From an uncultured Atopobiaceae bacterium (GTDB lineage: Bacteria > Actinomycetota > Coriobacteriia > Coriobacteriales > Atopobiaceae): 64,000 nucleotides of DNA. The translations under genes were made by a program, and so were the position numbers. The notes beneath the pieces are model-generated. The model saw only the letters and a program-made list of their open reading frames with translations, was not told the DNA's origin and searched no databases. Positions 9,588 through 17,779 of this stretch are shown here, piece after piece; positions within the stretch are counted from its first letter, which is position 1, and every line of letters begins with the position of its first letter. The stretch covers positions 1-64,000 of the forward strand of contig CAJTTF010000004.1 of the NCBI GenBank assembly GCA_910579165.1. The letters run 5' to 3'.

Positions 9588-9977
9588 TTATTTAAGGGCA
9601 ACCTTAGCGCCGGCTTCTTCAAGCTTGGTCTTAGCTTCTTCAGCGGCATCCTTCTTGGCGCCTTCAAGCACCGTACCAGGAGCACCCTCAACAAGGTCCT
9701 TTGCCTCTTTAAGGCCAAGGCTTGTGATCTCACGGACAGCCTTGATGACCTTGATCTTCTCGGCACCGGCATCCTCGATAACGACGTCGTAGGAATCCTT
9801 CTCCTCAGCACCGCCTTCTGCGCCGTCGCCAGCGCCAGCAGCAGCACCACCAGCAACAACTACAGGAGCCGCAGCGGAAACGCCAAAGGTCTCCTCAAGT
9901 TCCTTTACGAGCTCAGAAAGCTCGAGGGCGGGCATGTCCTTCAATGCTTGAATGATATCTTCTTTTGAAACAGCCAT
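9588..9977 (-). CDS. rplL: 50S ribosomal protein L7/L12
   Basis: The 129-residue acidic stalk protein of the large subunit, which recruits translation GTPases. It has the N-terminal dimerisation domain (AVSKEDIIQALKDM), an Ala/Gly hinge near residues 38-57, and the C-terminal factor-binding domain with KIKVIKAVREIT and LGLKEAKDLVE. An AAAGGA site precedes the ATG. It follows rplJ and ends at a strong terminator. Confidence 0.97.
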   Translation of the reverse strand: MAVSKEDIIQALKDMPALELSELVKELEETFGVSAAAPVVVAGGAAAGAGDGAEGGAEEKDSYDVVIEDAGAEKIKVIKAVREITSLGLKEAKDLVEGAPGTVLEGAKKDAAEEAKTKLEEAGAKVALK

Positions 9978-10158
9978 GTTTTGTATCCTTTCAAATAGTG
10001 CACGTACTGTGCTTCTTGTGTTATGCAGGCGCTCCTGCTTATTTGCTTAGCAGGCATTTCCTGCTGGGGCGCGTCGCCCTATCAGGCGAGCGCGCTGTAA
10101 GGCCTCAAAACGCTGCTCTCTTATAACTCTTATAAAAGCACACGCTAGGCCGCTCGTT

Positions 10159-10686
10159 TTATGCAGCTTCCTTCTGCTTTTGGTCGGCGAGAGAAGAAAG
10201 CACCGTAACGAGGTTGCGTTGTGGACCGGAGAGTACTCCCACCACACCGCGAAGCGGTTGAGAAAGCGAACCAACCACCTTTGCGAGAAGTTCTTCTCGG
10301 CTTGGAAGATCTGCAATAGCAATAATCTCTGCGGCAGAAATCTCTGCACCATCAGCAATTCCGCCTTTTACCTCTAGCTTTTCAAGAGCTTTTGACGTTG
10401 TCTTGATGGCTTTAGCAGCACCAACGGGGTCGCTCTCATAGAATACGTAAGCGCACGTGCCCACAAGAAGCGAATCCATGTTGGGGAGTTTGTTCTCATC
10501 GAGAGCAAGTTTGACAAGGTTGTTCTTGTAGACCTTCATCGTTGCTCCGGCCTCGCGCAGCTTGCGACGCAAGTCTTGCGCCTCACGCACGGTAAGACCA
10601 CGATAGTCAATGATGTAGACTCCGGCAGATTGCTGAAAAGAGGAATTAATCTCTTGCAGCATCTCTTTGTTTTGTACGGACGGCAT
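10159..10686 (-). CDS. rplJ: 50S ribosomal protein L10
   Basis: A 175-residue protein that anchors the L7/L12 stalk to 23S rRNA. It matches L10 throughout, with YRGLTVREAQDLRRKLR near the N-terminus and an Ala-rich C-terminal helix that binds L7/L12. The start has a near-perfect AAAGGAGGTG site five bases upstream. It is the first gene after an L10-type leader and attenuator, so L10-L12 probably controls its own transcript. rplL follows after 181 bases. Confidence 0.97.
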   Translation of the reverse strand: MPSVQNKEMLQEINSSFQQSAGVYIIDYRGLTVREAQDLRRKLREAGATMKVYKNNLVKLALDENKLPNMDSLLVGTCAYVFYESDPVGAAKAIKTTSKALEKLEVKGGIADGAEISAAEIIAIADLPSREELLAKVVGSLSQPLRGVVGVLSGPQRNLVTVLSSLADQKQKEAA

Positions 10687-10998
10687 CTAAACACCTCCTT
10701 TACAGTGCCATTGGGCATGCTTGGAGGGGCATATAAAAAGCCCCGTCGCTGCAGCAGACGGGGCTTCAAGAAACGTATTTGAGCTTGTCCTTTTAGGACG
10801 CTTGCTCTTCGTGTTGAAGACCACCTCGGCAGGCGAGTTGCGCGTTGTGCTTTTGGCGACGAGCGCTTCTCTTTAAACCCTGGCATTTGCTTTTACCGAG
10901 AAAGACCTGTGTGACCTTTCTCTTTTGGCCTTTGCAACTACCATTGGGTGCCGGCTGTCTAGGGCAGCAAACATGCTTGGTTTACAAAGCGGATTGCC
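10687..10998 (-). ncRNA. L10 leader (autoregulatory 5' UTR of rplJL)
   Basis: About 310 bases of untranslated leader lie between a promoter overlapping the rplA end and the rplJ start. The minus strand contains CCTGCCGAGG (10833-10824), which matches the conserved core of bacterial L10-leader RNAs that bind L10/L12. It ends in an intrinsic terminator just before the rplJ ribosome site. The family match is from memory of the motif, not a covariance search. Confidence 0.7.
10738..10766 (-). terminator. Attenuator terminator of the L10 leader
   Basis: AAGCCCCGT pairs with ACGGGGCTT across a loop, and on the minus strand TTTTTATAT follows. It lies about 50 bases upstream of the rplJ start codon, so in this position it acts as an attenuator and not as the end of an operon. 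Confidence 0.82.
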
Positions 10999-11027
10999 AT
11001 TTTGACGCATGGCAAGGCGTCTGTCAA
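10999..11027 (-). promoter_or_regulatory. Probable promoter of rplJ-rplL
   Basis: The minus strand has a consensus TTGACA (11027-11022), a 17-base spacer and CAAAAT (11004-10999). It starts seven bases downstream of the rplA stop codon and would produce the L10 leader transcript. Confidence 0.65.
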
Positions 11028-11033
11028 GCAGGA

Positions 11034-11735
11034 TTAATCGAGAAAATCCCGCGTGACATTGGTGTCCACCTTGGCACCAGGGCCCATGGTGGAAGAGACA
11101 GTGATGGACTTGAGATACTTGCCCTTGGCGCTGGAGGGTTTCACCCTCACAAGTTCAGAAATAAGAGCGCCGTAATTCTCGGTAAGATCTTCAACGGAGA
11201 AGGAAACTTTACCAATGGGCACGTGGCAAATACCATAGCGATCAGCGCGATACTCAACGCGGCCGCCTTTGAGTTCCTTTACCATCTTGGCAACGTCTTG
11301 CGTGACGGTTCCCAACTTGGGATTAGGCATAAGGCCGCGCGGACCGAGGATTTTACCAATTGTTCCTACCTTGGCCATCATAGGAGGAGTTGCAATAGCG
11401 GCATCAAAATTGATGGTACCGTTTTTAATCTCTTCAATAAGATCGTCAGCACCTACGATATCTGCGCCTGCAGCCTGGGCTTCCTTGGCAGGTTCGCCTT
11501 CTGCAAAGACCGCCACGCGGACCGTCTTGCCCGTGCCGTGTGGCAAGGCAATAGATCCGCGAACTGACTGATCTGCTTTTCTGGTGTCAACGCCAAGACG
11601 AACGGAGACATCTACGGTCTCATCAAACTTAGCATGAGCGTTTTCTTTAACCTTGGACAGAGCCTCTTTGGGAGCGTAGACGGTCTCCTGTATGGACTCT
11701 TCTGCCTTTACATAGTTCTTTCCGTGCTTTGCCAT
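11034..11735 (-). CDS. rplA: 50S ribosomal protein L1
   Basis: A 233-residue L1-stalk protein of the large subunit, also a translational repressor of its own operon in other bacteria. It has the standard L1 features, including GSIALPHGTGKTVRVAVF and KIGRVLGP-like KIGKILGPRGLMPNPK (here in the middle third). The AAAGGA site lies seven bases before the ATG, immediately after a 29-base hairpin that also occurs before rplK. It lies downstream of rplK, and the rplJ promoter starts at its 3' end. Confidence 0.97.
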   Translation of the reverse strand: MAKHGKNYVKAEESIQETVYAPKEALSKVKENAHAKFDETVDVSVRLGVDTRKADQSVRGSIALPHGTGKTVRVAVFAEGEPAKEAQAAGADIVGADDLIEEIKNGTINFDAAIATPPMMAKVGTIGKILGPRGLMPNPKLGTVTQDVAKMVKELKGGRVEYRADRYGICHVPIGKVSFSVEDLTENYGALISELVRVKPSSAKGKYLKSITVSSTMGPGAKVDTNVTRDFLD

Positions 11736-11749
11736 TTTCTTATCCTTTC

Positions 11750-11778
11750 GTGGTCACAGGGCATGACTACCCTCCCAC
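11750..11778 (-). promoter_or_regulatory. Candidate L1-binding operator upstream of rplA (copy 2)
   Basis: The minus strand reads GTGGGAGGG, a short loop, CCCTGTGACCAC. It can fold as GTGG/CCAC outside an uneven internal loop and GGG/CCC inside. 23S rRNA at the L1 site has GUGGGAG on one strand and GUGA with CCAC on the other, so this looks like an rRNA mimic. It ends one base before the AAAGGA ribosome site. The identity with the rplK copy extends to 39 bases (11740-11778). Confidence 0.55.
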
Positions 11779-11878
11779 TTAGTTGTAATTACGCTTAGTT
11801 ATAATTTAGAGCAGCAAATTTGCGGCTGGGACCTTGGATATACCGTGTCTGCCTGACGGTCCCTTCTCTGCCGAGCTC

Positions 11879-12418
11879 TTACGCAGCGGGCTCCTCATCT
11901 GCGGAAGCCTCTTCGCCTTCCTCAGCAGCCTCTTTGGCCTTCTCTTCCACAGCCGCTTTTTTGGAAACGGCACGCGGTTGCGAAGATTCCATACCTTCAA
12001 CGATGATGCCCATTGAACGAGCGGTACCAGCGATAATGCGAGCTGCGTGTTCCACATCATTAGCGTTAAGGTCTGCCATCTTCATTTCTGCAATCTTCTC
12101 AAGCTGGGCTTGGCTAATCTCGCCAACCTTCTCTGCTTGCGGAACGCCCGAGCCGCTCTTAATCTTGAGCTCTTTCATGATGAGTTGCGCAGCAGGTGGC
12201 GTCTTTGTGATGAACGTGAACGAGCGATCCTCGTAGACCGAAATCTCTACGGGGATAATATCGCCGTGCTGATCTTGCGTGCGGGCATTGAACTCCTGGC
12301 AAAACTGCTGGATGTTAACTTGCGCGCCCGAAAGAATGGGTCCAATAGGGGGCGCAGGTGTTGCCTGGCCTGCAGGAATCTGCAGTTTAACGATGCTTAT
12401 TGGTTTCTTTTCTGCCAT
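11879..12418 (-). CDS. rplK: 50S ribosomal protein L11 with acidic C-terminal extension
   Basis: L11 binds the GTPase-associated centre of 23S rRNA. Residues 1-141 match the family, including PAGQATPAPPIGP with the flexible proline-rich N-terminus and the RNA-binding C-domain ending in GTARSMGI. At 179 residues it is nearly 40 longer than usual. The extra tail after about residue 145 is Lys/Ala/Glu-rich and finishes in a strongly acidic stretch. The ribosome site AAAGGA follows a 29-base operator-like hairpin. It is the first gene of the rplK-rplA pair, downstream of nusG. Confidence 0.97.
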   Translation of the reverse strand: MAEKKPISIVKLQIPAGQATPAPPIGPILSGAQVNIQQFCQEFNARTQDQHGDIIPVEISVYEDRSFTFITKTPPAAQLIMKELKIKSGSGVPQAEKVGEISQAQLEKIAEMKMADLNANDVEHAARIIAGTARSMGIIVEGMESSQPRAVSKKAAVEEKAKEAAEEGEEASADEEPAA

Positions 12419-12431
12419 TTTTTATCCTTTC

Positions 12432-12460
12432 GTGGTCACAGGGCATGACTACCCTCCCAC
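12432..12460 (-). promoter_or_regulatory. Candidate L1-binding operator upstream of rplK (copy 1)
   Basis: This has the same 29 bases as 11750-11778, with the same placement directly before the ribosome site. A position in the rplK leader agrees with the established L1 repression of the L11 operon. Identity of the two copies covers 12422-12460. Confidence 0.58.
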
Positions 12461-12474
12461 ATTGTTGCATATAG

Positions 12475-13023
12475 TTATGAAGCGGAAACGATTTGATCTA
12501 AGTTGAGCTCTACCGGTGTTTCGCGACCAAAAATGGTGAGCGATACCTTTACCTTACCTGACTCAGGTGCAACCTCTGTGATGGTTCCATCAAAGTCAGC
12601 AAGCGGGCCGGAAACCACGCGAATGGACTGACCCTCTTGGAAGTTTGTCTCCATACGTTTAGGCTTGGAGCCAACAGGAGTATTTCCTTGGCTACGACGC
12701 GTCATCTTCTCAAATTGCGCACGCGTGATGGGTGTAGGCTTGCCCTCGATGCCAACAAATCCTGTAACGCCCGGAGTATTGCGCACAACGGACCAGGAGT
12801 TATCATCAACCTCCATGCGCACGAGCACATAGCCGGGGTAGACATTAAGTTCGCGCGTAATCTGCTTGCCGCCTTCCTTAACCTCGGTCACTTCTTCCGT
12901 GAAAACCTTGGTGTCGAAGACGTGATTTTGAAGGCCGAAGGACTCTATGCGGCGCTTGATTTCATCCTGTACGCGCTTCTCGTAACCGGAGTAGGTGTGA
13001 ATGATGTACCAGTGCTTAGCCAT
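12475..13023 (-). CDS. nusG: Transcription termination/antitermination factor NusG
   Basis: A 182-residue elongation factor that binds the RNA polymerase clamp. The frame continues upstream, but the start at 13023 gives the canonical AKHWYIIHTYSGYEKRV and has a GGAGG site seven bases before it, inside the end of secE. The NGN domain covers residues 1-120 with PGYVLVRM, and the KOW domain covers 130-180 with VVSGPLADFDG. It lies between secE and rplK. Confidence 0.97.
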   Translation of the reverse strand: MAKHWYIIHTYSGYEKRVQDEIKRRIESFGLQNHVFDTKVFTEEVTEVKEGGKQITRELNVYPGYVLVRMEVDDNSWSVVRNTPGVTGFVGIEGKPTPITRAQFEKMTRRSQGNTPVGSKPKRMETNFQEGQSIRVVSGPLADFDGTITEVAPESGKVKVSLTIFGRETPVELNLDQIVSAS

Positions 13024-13025
13024 AC

Positions 13026-13946
13026 CTAGCCTCCAATCAAGTTTCTCACATCGGCAAATTTGACGAGGCCTTTGACGACAACGATATCGATACCCCAAAC
13101 AATCAAGCCAAAGATAACGAGAAGAGCGATGACCGCAATTGTGTAGTTTCTAAGCTCGCGCTTTGTGGGCCACACAACACGTTTCATCTCAGATTTGATA
13201 TTGAAAAGAACGCGAACAAATCTCTGCCACAGGTTGAGATTCTTTTCTTTGGTCTTCTTTTTCTCTTGGAGCTTTGTTGCGCGAGCGAGCGCTTCGTCCG
13301 CCCTAACCTCAGCCATGGCGGCAGCACGCACAATTTTTTTAGAAGGTGTGCCACCCTTTTTCTTTTCTTCTGTGAGAGTGCGGTTTGTTTTTTCCTGCTC
13401 AACTTTGGTGCGTTGGACCTCTTTTTGCGCGGCGGCTAATTTCTTATCGAGGACCGAAAGGCGCTTTTCATTGCGCTTCTTAACTTTGGCCGCCTTTTTA
13501 GCCTTGACTGCCTCGCGACGCGCTTCACGTTTCTCTGCTTTGGTAAGAGGATTGTCCAGAAGATTTCCGGCTTTGGATTCCTTGGTGTTCTTTTTGCTTT
13601 TTTCTCCGCGAGCGGCCTCGTTTTTAGCGGTTTCGCCAGCGAGAATAGAATTAGCAGATGAGCTCTGCGTAGCGTTTGCGCTCCGTTCTACAGATGCGTC
13701 ATTGGTTTTGGAGGCTGCCCCGCGGGTAGCGCCCGTCTCGTCTGCGGGAGAGGAAGAAGGTGCTTCTTTTGCCTTGACGCTCTTCTCCTCCCCTTTTACT
13801 TTGCGAGCTTTGCTAAACAGTGATGCAGGTGATTTTTTTGAGGATTGCTCGGCAGCAAGTTGCGCTTCTTGCGTTTCTTGGGCGCGTTGACGCTTTTCTT
13901 GGCGCGCCTTCCTCGCCGCACGTTTTTGTCTATTTTTATTTGCCAT
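13026..13946 (-). CDS. secE: Preprotein translocase subunit SecE with a very long charged N-terminal extension
   Basis: Only the last about 70 residues are recognisable SecE. They hold the amphipathic helix with EMKRVVWPTKRELRNYT and one membrane span (IAVIALLVIFGLIVWGIDIVVV) that clamps SecY. Before them lie about 235 residues rich in Lys, Ala, Arg, Glu and Ser, with heptad-like stretches likely to form charged helix or coiled coil. Usual single-span SecE proteins have 60-130 residues; this one has 306. There is no start with a good site nearer the domain. It lies downstream of tRNA-Trp and just before nusG, the classical order. Confidence 0.93.
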   Translation of the reverse strand: MANKNRQKRAARKARQEKRQRAQETQEAQLAAEQSSKKSPASLFSKARKVKGEEKSVKAKEAPSSSPADETGATRGAASKTNDASVERSANATQSSSANSILAGETAKNEAARGEKSKKNTKESKAGNLLDNPLTKAEKREARREAVKAKKAAKVKKRNEKRLSVLDKKLAAAQKEVQRTKVEQEKTNRTLTEEKKKGGTPSKKIVRAAAMAEVRADEALARATKLQEKKKTKEKNLNLWQRFVRVLFNIKSEMKRVVWPTKRELRNYTIAVIALLVIFGLIVWGIDIVVVKGLVKFADVRNLIGG

Positions 13947-13986
13947 ACGTTTCGCTTTCTAAAAAGTAAACGCTCTTATTAAAAAC

Positions 13987-14063
13987 TGGCAGCCCAGGAA
14001 GGACTCGAACCTCCAACCATCGGTTTTGGAGACCGCTGCTCTACCAATTGGAGCTACTGGGCT
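13987..14063 (-). tRNA. tRNA-Trp (CCA anticodon)
   Basis: The minus strand gives a cloverleaf with acceptor AGCCCAG/CTGGGCT, anticodon loop CTCCAAA (anticodon CCA), T-arm GGTTCGAGTCC and an encoded 3' CCA. It lies between rpmG and secE, as in many bacteria. Confidence 0.97.
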
Positions 14064-14117
14064 GTTAATCACGTGTTTATCGCGTTTCGTCTACTGCGTC
14101 TTTTTGTCGAGTTTTGC

Positions 14118-14267
14118 CTATCGCGTCTCTTTGTGGACGGTGTGGTGCTTACACCAACGGCAATACTTTTTAAGCTCAAGACGATCTGGATGAGTGTTCT
14201 TGTTTTTGTACGTCGTGTAATTGCGACGCTTGCAATCTGAGCACTCAAGAGTTACCAGGGTACGCAT
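14118..14267 (-). CDS. rpmG: 50S ribosomal protein L33
   Basis: A 49-residue large-subunit protein. It begins MRTLVTLEC and carries the zinc-ribbon pairs CSDC and CRWC, so this is the zinc-binding L33 form. The body TTYKNKNTHPDRLELKKYC is typical. A GAGG site precedes the ATG. It stands just upstream of tRNA-Trp and secE, and the purA terminator lies upstream of it, so it is probably the first gene of this operon. Confidence 0.95.
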   Translation of the reverse strand: MRTLVTLECSDCKRRNYTTYKNKNTHPDRLELKKYCRWCKHHTVHKETR

Positions 14268-14319
14268 GGAATTCCTCTTTCTAATTGCGGCTATAAGCTA
14301 TCTGTTAAAAACATTCCGT

Positions 14320-14353
14320 AAAAAAACACGCCCGGGACTCCCGAAGCGCGTTT
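14320..14353 (-). terminator. Intrinsic terminator after purA
   Basis: On the minus strand AAACGCGC pairs with GCGTGTTT (one wobble) around a GC-rich inner hairpin, followed by a run of seven T. It separates the purB-purA operon from rpmG. Confidence 0.8.
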
Positions 14354-14412
14354 GAGTAATGTAGCAAATAAACAGGCGCGCTGTCAAGCAACATAGTGCG
14401 TCGGCACCCATT

Positions 14413-14473
14413 TTTTGTTGGATTGGTTTGTTAGTCGCTTTTGTTGGATTGGTTTGTTGGTCGTTTTTGTTGG
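14413..14473. repeat. 26-bp tandem repeat, two full copies and a partial third
   Basis: TTTTGTTGGATTGGTTTG begins copies at 14413 and 14439, and TTTTGTTGG starts again at 14465. The two full copies differ at two positions. This fills most of the gap between the purA stop and its terminator. No gene is visible in the gap. Confidence 0.75.
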
Positions 14474-14545
14474 CTGCTCTTCCTTGGTTCTGGTGCTTGT
14501 TGCTTTGCTCTTCCTTAGTATTGGCACTTGATGGTAAATTTATCC

Positions 14546-15829
14546 CTAGCGTTGGCGCTTTATAGTTTGCGAGCGATCCGGACCTACGCACACCATAGTA
14601 ACGGGCACACCGCTCAGGCGCTCAATGATGTCAATATAGTCTTTTGCTTCTCGAGGCAGATCAACGTAGTTTTTAATCTTAGTAATATCCGTTTTCCATC
14701 CAGGCATTTCAATGTAGACCGGCTTGGCCTCGTAGAACTTAGATTGATGTTCCGGAACGGTGGTATACCGCTCACCGTTGCAATCGTAGGCAATGCAAAT
14801 TTTGATGGTATTCAGTGCGCTTAAGACATCGAGTTTGGTTATGGCAAGCTCCGTAAGGCCATTGACGCGCGCGGCGTAGTTCACAATAACCGCATCGTAA
14901 TAACCACAGCGGCGCTTGCGACCCGTTGTCGTTCCATACTCGTGGCCCTGCTCGCAGAGCGTCTCGCCTACAGCATCTCCTTCGGGAAGCTCCGTAGGAA
15001 ACGGCCCCGAACCCACGCGGGTGAGGTACGCTTTGGCCACGCCAATCACGGTATCTATATTGGTAGGACCTACGCCAGATCCCGTGATGGCCCCTCCGGA
15101 TACGCAGTTTGAGCTCGTAACAAAGGGATAGGTGCCAAAATCTATATCAAGCATCGTTGCCTGTGAGCCTTCAAACAGAATATCTTTTCCTTCTGTGAGA
15201 GCCTCGTTAAGATAGCGCGAGGATTCAATAATGTAGGGACGCAAAACCTTGGCGTATTCCAGATAGTCCTTGGCAATGTCATTGACGGTGTAGGTGGGCA
15301 GACCATAGACTTTTTCGAGAACGGGGTTTTTCTCGATAAGCGCTGTTTCAAGCTTCTCGTTGAAAATCTTTTCATCCAACATGTCTTGCATGCGAAGGCC
15401 AATCCGGCTGACTTTATCGGCATAGCAGGGGCCAACGCCACGCTTTGTGGTGCCAATGAGATTCTTGCCCAGCTTGCGCTCATGCGCCTCGTCGAGGTCC
15501 TTGTGGTAGGGCATGACGATGTGAGCGTTACCGGAAATCTTGAGGTTGTCGTAAGAAATACCCTGCTCTTTAAGAGCGGCAAGCTCCTCGAGCACTACCT
15601 TGGGATCAACGATGCACCCGTTTCCAATAACCGGAACTACGCCTTCGTAGATGACACCGGAGGGGATTTGGTGGAGCGCAAGCTTATGACCATTAGCAAT
15701 GACTGTGTGGCCAGCGTTTGCGCCACCCTGGCAGCGCACAACAATATCAAATTCGCTGCTGAGGACATCGGTGACCTTGCCCTTGCCCTCATCTCCCCAT
15801 TGGGTTCCTACGAGAATTTTTGATGGCAT
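14546..15829 (-). CDS. purA: Adenylosuccinate synthetase
   Basis: The enzyme joins IMP and aspartate with GTP hydrolysis in the first step from IMP to AMP. The N-terminal GTP loop GTQWGDEGKGK and downstream GGANAGHTV are complete. Length is 427 residues from the second of two adjacent ATG codons; the AAGGAG site is five bases before this one and only two before the first. It follows purB by about 50 bases in the same direction, so both AMP-branch enzymes are made together. Confidence 0.97.
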   Translation of the reverse strand: MPSKILVGTQWGDEGKGKVTDVLSSEFDIVVRCQGGANAGHTVIANGHKLALHQIPSGVIYEGVVPVIGNGCIVDPKVVLEELAALKEQGISYDNLKISGNAHIVMPYHKDLDEAHERKLGKNLIGTTKRGVGPCYADKVSRIGLRMQDMLDEKIFNEKLETALIEKNPVLEKVYGLPTYTVNDIAKDYLEYAKVLRPYIIESSRYLNEALTEGKDILFEGSQATMLDIDFGTYPFVTSSNCVSGGAITGSGVGPTNIDTVIGVAKAYLTRVGSGPFPTELPEGDAVGETLCEQGHEYGTTTGRKRRCGYYDAVIVNYAARVNGLTELAITKLDVLSALNTIKICIAYDCNGERYTTVPEHQSKFYEAKPVYIEMPGWKTDITKIKNYVDLPREAKDYIDIIERLSGVPVTMVCVGPDRSQTIKRQR

Positions 15830-15880
15830 CATTACTCCTTGGTGCTATGAATTGTGCGTGCTTGATATGTGCAAAACGTA

Positions 15881-17371
15881 TTAAAACTTTAAGGCATCCA
15901 GGCGCTTAAAGATCTTAGGCGTGTTGCCCAAAAATTGTTGGGCATCCATCACGGCAACGAGCTCTTCTTTTGAGAGAGGGTTGCGCTTATCAGCAAGAAG
16001 ATTTGTTACAAAGTGAGCGCCCTTCGCATCCTCCGGCTTTGCAGCAACAATGGCATCCCATGTTTTCATTGCTGAATCTTGCACCACGGCATAGGCTTCT
16101 TCGCGAGAAAGACCGGCGTCTGTGAGTGCCAAAAGTACCTTTGAGGAGTAGATGAGGCCGCGTGTTTCATCAAGGTTCTTTTGCATATGACGCGGGAATA
16201 GGACGAGGCCACCTACGATACGAATAAGCGACTGGAGCATATGATCGAGGGCGATAAACGAATCGGCGAAGATGACTCGCTCGGCGCTGGAGTGCGAAAT
16301 GTCGCGTTCGTGCCAGAGAGCAACGTTGTCGAAGGCTACCTGGCAGTTTGCCTTAACGATGCGCGAAAGACCCGCGACCTTCTCGGCAGTGATGGGATTT
16401 TTCTTGTGGGGCATGGCGCTTGAACCCTTCTGCCCTTTTGCAAAAGGTTCCTGCGCTTCCAGCACTTCCGTGCGTTGCAGATGGCGAATTTCTGTTGCGA
16501 TACGCTCTGCCGTGGCTGCAGTAATGGCGAGAACGCTTGCCATATATGCGTGGCGATCGCGAGATACTACCTGGGTAGAGCAGGGGTCAAAGGTTAGGCC
16601 CAGATGTCTGCAAACATAAGCCTCTATCTTGGGATCCACGCTTGAATAGGTTCCTATGGCACCGGAAATTTGGCCTACGGCAATTTGTTTTTTTGCTTCT
16701 TTGAGGCGTTCGTAATCACGGTGGAGTTCTTGCGCCCACGAGGCAAACTTGAGACCAAAGCTCATAGGCTCCGCGTGGATGCCGTGGCTGCGGCCTACCG
16801 CAATGGTATTTTGCTCGGCACGGGCGCGGCGAATACATATTTTTGCGAGTTGTTTTACATCCTTAAGCAGGATATCTGCAGCAGCTTTGAGCTGCACTGA
16901 AAACGCCGTATCCAATACATCCGAGCTGGTCATGCCGTAATGGATAAAGCGGCTCGGACTGGGGGGAAGGGGTGCCTTGCCTTTATGTTCTGCTCTCCAT
17001 GCCTTATCAATGGATTTATTCATGACGGTGAGAAACGCAATAACGTCGTGGCGCGTTTGCAGCTCAACCTTATCGATGGCGGGAACGCTAAAGCTTGCAT
17101 GCTTCTTAATGAATGTTGCATCCTTGTGCGTGGGGATGGCATCTTTTTTCGATGCGTTCTTTATGTCGGTTGCGACGGCTTTTGAAGCGCGAGTTGCGCG
17201 TTTAGTAGCTGCGGCAACGTTCTTGGATGCGCCTTTAGCGCGGGCAGCTTTTTTGGATTCCAGCTCTGCCCTAGCCTCAACTGCTAGGACCTCAATCTCT
17301 TTCCAGATGGTGTACTTGTTTTCATCGCTAAAGATGTCAGCAATTTCTGGGCGGGAATATCTTTCAATCAA
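15881..17371 (-). CDS. purB: Adenylosuccinate lyase with Lys/Ala-rich insertion
   Basis: It removes fumarate from adenylosuccinate and from SAICAR in purine synthesis. The fumarase/aspartase-family signature GSSAMPHKKNP is present, as is SHGIHAEPMSFG. The start appears to be TTG at 17371, with AAAGGA seven bases upstream. Residues about 39-75 form a Lys/Ala/Thr-rich low-complexity insertion between the first helix and the conserved TRHDVIAFL region, where usual lyases have a short loop. At 496 residues it is longer than common short PurB forms (about 430-480). It is followed by purA. Confidence 0.96.
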   Translation of the reverse strand: MIERYSRPEIADIFSDENKYTIWKEIEVLAVEARAELESKKAARAKGASKNVAAATKRATRASKAVATDIKNASKKDAIPTHKDATFIKKHASFSVPAIDKVELQTRHDVIAFLTVMNKSIDKAWRAEHKGKAPLPPSPSRFIHYGMTSSDVLDTAFSVQLKAAADILLKDVKQLAKICIRRARAEQNTIAVGRSHGIHAEPMSFGLKFASWAQELHRDYERLKEAKKQIAVGQISGAIGTYSSVDPKIEAYVCRHLGLTFDPCSTQVVSRDRHAYMASVLAITAATAERIATEIRHLQRTEVLEAQEPFAKGQKGSSAMPHKKNPITAEKVAGLSRIVKANCQVAFDNVALWHERDISHSSAERVIFADSFIALDHMLQSLIRIVGGLVLFPRHMQKNLDETRGLIYSSKVLLALTDAGLSREEAYAVVQDSAMKTWDAIVAAKPEDAKGAHFVTNLLADKRNPLSKEELVAVMDAQQFLGNTPKIFKRLDALKF

Positions 17372-17463
17372 AACAGATCCTTTTGTTTGCTTTAGACAGG
17401 TGTCATGTGGTTATAGTACGCCATTTTGTGCGTTGGCCGTTGCTCATTGGTTGAGGTTTTCTT

Positions 17464-17490
17464 AATCTTTACTCGATTTGAGTAAAGATT
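17464..17490. repeat. Perfect 11-bp inverted repeat in the purB/addB divergent region
   Basis: AATCTTTACTC and GAGTAAAGATT flank GATTT. Degenerate copies follow at 17525-17535 (GAGTGAAGATT) and 17539-17564 (AATCTT, then CGATTT and AAAGAT). The 408-base gap 17372-17779 holds these elements and the addB promoter, and no convincing gene. They could be operators for a regulator of purB or addAB; there is no T-run typical of a terminator. Confidence 0.55.
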
Positions 17491-17675
17491 GGGACAAATC
17501 ATCTCTTATTTCTTCTTTCATCTTGAGTGAAGATTTCTAATCTTCTTTCGATTTACATAAAGATACAAAGCGCTGTGTGTACTGTCGCTTGGCAATGTTG
17601 ACTTCTGCCTCGCGACGCGCAACTTCATGCAACGGCGTACTACAGCGCGCAATGATTATTTGCGACAGGGCACTC

Positions 17676-17684
17676 TGGTATAAT
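17676..17684 (+). promoter_or_regulatory. Extended -10 promoter upstream of addB
   Basis: TGG followed by a consensus TATAAT forms a textbook extended -10 element. No good -35 hexamer is visible, which is usual for this class. Transcription would begin near 17691, about 90 bases before the addB start. Confidence 0.6.
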
Positions 17685-17779
17685 ATGAAGGAAAAAATTG
17701 CTTCAATCCTTTGCTTTTTTGTACTCATAGCAGGGATTATATATTGCATGAATCTCTCTTTAGAGACTTCAGGGGGAAT

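Noticed and set aside
17537..17749. Small minus-strand frame across the addB promoter
   Set aside because: No ribosome site or similarity, and it runs through the extended -10 and the degenerate inverted repeats.
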